Shown piece by piece: positions 14,158 through 15,761 of a stretch of DNA of 15,761 bases (the first letter of the stretch is position 1; each line of letters opens with the position of its first letter). The position numbers and the translations under genes were made by a program. This stretch comes from Thermoplasmata archaeon (GTDB lineage: Archaea; Thermoplasmatota; Thermoplasmata; Thermoplasmatales; Thermoplasmataceae): positions 1 to 15,761 of the forward strand of contig JAJYRT010000030.1 of assembly GCA_021793945.1 (NCBI GenBank), given 5' to 3'. The notes under the pieces were generated by a model, which worked only from the letters and a program-made list of their open reading frames with translations, made no database searches and was not told where the DNA came from.

Positions 14158-15282
14158 CTAAACCTTATGTCCATTTCTCTCCATTTCATTCCTTATCTCT
14201 TCTGTTGTGCCAATCGCATCCAGGTAAATTGAGACTAAGTAATGGCCCTCTTTAATTGCAACCCTTCTTTTATTGAATTTATCAATTGTACTGGGCAAGC
14301 CATCTAGGAGTTCAAGAAATTCCCTGCTGTACTTGCAATATGGACTATGTGAAATCTCAAGGTCCATTAGATAACTATTATTGCGAAACTCTTTCAAGGT
14401 CTCTAATTCTCTTCCTTCATAGGGGAATGATACTGTCACTCCCTTGAGATAGTCATAATAATAAATCTTCGAACCGTTCCGTTGTTTCTCCTTGTTGTAG
14501 CGCTTTCTTGGGTGAGTTTCAGATTCAGACATGTAATCTCCATAACCATGAACGCCGGTTTTCAAAATTAGTTCATGTCCGACGTTTCTCTTATTTTTCA
14601 CTCCGTTACCTAAATCAATCCAAGTAATTGGGTTCAACAATATTATCTTGGGCTTACCGTTTTGAAGTTTGATTTTTGAAATGAGTTTAGTTAAAATATA
14701 TAAGTAAGAATCAAAATCAAAGTCTGATATAGTGGATCTTAAATCCAGCAGTAGAAAATCTGATTCATTAAGAGTTTTTAAAAAAGGCCATAATTCTGAC
14801 TTCTCTAAGTTTATTCTTGCTGAGATGGAGATTCTCACGCCAATCCCTTCATATCCCTGTCTTCTCCCAAGCTCATAAAGGCGGCTATAATGCTCTAAAC
14901 CTCCATTTAAAGAGCCATTATTTTTAAGGCTGCTAATAACAGGAATCAGGTTCTTGTAAATCCCAATTCCAGATCTTTTCTCTTCATCAGTAGTCTTGAG
15001 TTTCTCGTCTATATAATCAAAAATATTAAAATCATTGCTGACAACCCACTCCTTTTCTAAATTCGATTCAGATTCCCGCCTAAAGTAGCGATAATCAAGA
15101 AAGTATGATGGAAAGTTCAGGTCAACAATTTGTTTAATGTACTTTTTCTCAGAATCAATATCTTTGTGACCCACCTCGAAATATGGGGTGACGGTATTCT
15201 CTATACCTGGATTATCGGATACGATTTGTATGAATTTTTTGATAATCCTGAAACTCTCAAACATCGGGGTGTATTTGTACAC
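14158..15282 (-). CDS. Beta-family protein (phage Beta protein-like)
   Basis: This 374-residue soluble protein opens with YKYTPMFESFRIIKKFIQIV and then TVTPYFEV, the pattern of the Beta protein family (Y-x-P-[IL] strand, long helix, then a [IV]TPxxE strand). It also has the family's later alternating strands, such as GIGVRISISARI and DFLLLDLRS. The fold appears to be a repeated beta/alpha barrel; no biochemical activity is known to me. Such genes are common in phages and defence islands. GTG at 15282 keeps the conserved first strand and has a TATA-like run (15304-15310 on minus) 25 nt before it. The ATG at 15264 has the stronger TATA box (15286-15294) 26 nt before it but would lose that strand. 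It lies behind the AbrB-like gene and converges on the restriction-modification gene. Confidence 0.7.
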   Translation of the reverse strand: MYKYTPMFESFRIIKKFIQIVSDNPGIENTVTPYFEVGHKDIDSEKKYIKQIVDLNFPSYFLDYRYFRRESESNLEKEWVVSNDFNIFDYIDEKLKTTDEEKRSGIGIYKNLIPVISSLKNNGSLNGGLEHYSRLYELGRRQGYEGIGVRISISARINLEKSELWPFLKTLNESDFLLLDLRSTISDFDFDSYLYILTKLISKIKLQNGKPKIILLNPITWIDLGNGVKNKRNVGHELILKTGVHGYGDYMSESETHPRKRYNKEKQRNGSKIYYYDYLKGVTVSFPYEGRELETLKEFRNNSYLMDLEISHSPYCKYSREFLELLDGLPSTIDKFNKRRVAIKEGHYLVSIYLDAIGTTEEIRNEMERNGHKV

Positions 15283-15285
15283 CCT

Positions 15286-15294
15286 TTTATATTA
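15286..15294 (-). promoter_or_regulatory. TATA box inside the AbrB-Beta gap
   Basis: The minus-strand AATATAAAA is centred 26 nt before the ATG at 15264 but only about 8 nt before the GTG at 15282. It points to the shorter Beta-family product; a weaker box at 15304-15310 fits the longer one. Both proteins could be made. Confidence 0.5.
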
Positions 15295-15329
15295 CCACAT
15301 TAGTATTTTTACTTTTCCATGAAAATATG

Positions 15330-15500
15330 TTAAGGCGTATCTTCCATCTTCATCTTTCTCAACACAATTTCCCGGTCCTTTTCACCAAAAACAAGAAGGT
15401 AGTCATCAGTCAATTCAAACTTTCTAGCAACCTTCACAGGTAATGTAATTCTAAAAGATGTGCCTCTTCCCCTTACGTGCACTACGTCCAATATTCTCAT
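15330..15500 (-). CDS. AbrB/SpoVT-type DNA-binding protein
   Basis: This 56-residue protein carries the swapped-hairpin AbrB fold: MRILDVVHVRGRGTSFRITL is the first hairpin, with the basic loop RGRGTSFR. PVKVARKFEL is the short helix, and DDYLLVFGEKDREIVLRKM forms the last strands. It should dimerise and bind DNA as a transition regulator or antitoxin-like protein. Similar very short AbrB proteins are plentiful in Thermoplasmatales. It precedes the Beta-family gene on the same strand by about 50-65 nt and may control it. Its ATG at 15500 lies 26 nt after a TATA box (15521-15530), so the mRNA is leaderless. I found this gene by reading the sequence between 15300 and 15510; it is shorter than many gene callers report. 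Confidence 0.88.
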   Translation of the reverse strand: MRILDVVHVRGRGTSFRITLPVKVARKFELTDDYLLVFGEKDREIVLRKMKMEDTP

Positions 15501-15520
15501 AATTCTGGAAGTCAGTTATT

Positions 15521-15530
15521 GTATTATAAT
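15521..15530 (-). promoter_or_regulatory. TATA box of the AbrB-like gene
   Basis: The minus-strand ATTATAATAC is centred 26 nt before the ATG at 15500. This gives a leaderless transcript starting at the first codon. Confidence 0.6.
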
Positions 15531-15630
15531 AGTATTTTACTTTAGTTGGTTGTGGAATCCGTAATATCCGCACTTTATAAGTAATCTCTTTTTCTCATTT
15601 CTCTGTTGAAGGTAAGAGATTATGTAGGGG

Positions 15631-15651
15631 CATGGCCCTTCAGCGGCCATG
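15631..15651. promoter_or_regulatory. Perfect 7 bp inverted repeat over the start of the right-edge gene
   Basis: CATGGCC (15631-15637), loop CTTCAGC, then GGCCATG (15645-15651). The right arm contains the ATG at 15649. It could act as an operator or as an mRNA hairpin that hides the start codon. Confidence 0.5.
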
Positions 15652-15761
15652 AGTAATAATTACCAGGAGAAAGAAAAACCTGATGAGCAGATGATTCAGG
15701 AAGCCATGAACAAGGGATATAGAAGAGGGTGGGAAGAAAGGAAAGAATATGATTCCGGGCT
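15649..15761 (+). CDS. Start of an unrecognised gene, cut by the right edge
   Basis: A frame opens at the ATG at 15649 and runs to the window end (MSNNYQEKEKPDEQMIQEAM, then NKGYRRGWEERKEY), at least 37 codons. The visible part is highly charged and helical, with no recognisable family. A TATA-like ATTATGTA (about 15619-15626) lies 26 nt before the ATG. A stronger box, CTTTATAAG (15573-15581), would give a leader of about 45 nt. It diverges from the AbrB-like gene. Confidence 0.55.
   Translation, partial: MSNNYQEKEKPDEQMIQEAMNKGYRRGWEERKEYDSG

Noticed and set aside
1..15761. CRISPR arrays, tRNA or rRNA genes
   Set aside because: No regularly spaced repeats, cloverleaf-like segments or rRNA-like stretches were found on reading both strands.

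Overview
The window looks like a chromosomal accessory region of an acidophilic or thermophilic archaeon of the Thermoplasmatales type (Ferroplasma, Cuniculiplasma or Thermoplasma relatives). This is an inference from several signs. Many start codons lie 25-30 nt downstream of an A/T-rich TATA box and have no ribosome binding site, which is the leaderless arrangement of these archaea. Arg codons are rich in AGG/AGA. There is an amino-acid permease with a C-terminal CBS pair and a very small AbrB-type regulator, both common in that group. No tRNA, rRNA or CRISPR array was seen.

Layout. 1-601 (-): a partial, very acidic protein that runs off the left edge. 683-5894: a 5.2 kb segment bounded by two direct copies of a 77 bp repeat. 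It holds a small membrane protein (-), a cation/proton antiporter (+), an APC permease with CBS domains (-), a stretch of decayed mobile DNA with a broken tyrosine recombinase (-), and an intact serine recombinase (+) whose last codons lie inside the right-hand repeat. 5975-7367: a divergent pair, an ArsR-type regulator with a Cys/His-containing C-terminal region (-) and a DUF6058-like protein (+). 7368-7892: a gene-free stretch with TATA-like boxes and hairpins. 7893-10852: a GHKL (Hsp90/MutL-like) ATPase followed by a radical SAM protein, both on minus. 10853-11191: a divergent regulatory region that also carries what looks like the N-terminus of a lost D12-class DNA adenine methyltransferase. 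11192-14047 (+): a single-chain restriction-modification enzyme. 14158-15500 (-): an AbrB-like regulator followed by a Beta-family protein. 15649-15761 (+): the start of an unrecognised gene at the right edge.

How it may work together. Two modules stand out. The first is the repeat-bounded segment. The left repeat carries only the tail of a recombinase gene and the right repeat carries the tail of the intact one. This fits either an integrated element whose attachment site overlaps the recombinase 3' end, or two recombinase copies that recombined and lost DNA. The second runs from about 7.9 to 15.5 kb and resembles a defence island: a GHKL ATPase and radical SAM pair diverging from a restriction-modification gene, with a Beta-family protein behind it. 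The joint action of the ATPase, the radical SAM enzyme and the restriction enzyme is a hypothesis, not something the sequence proves.
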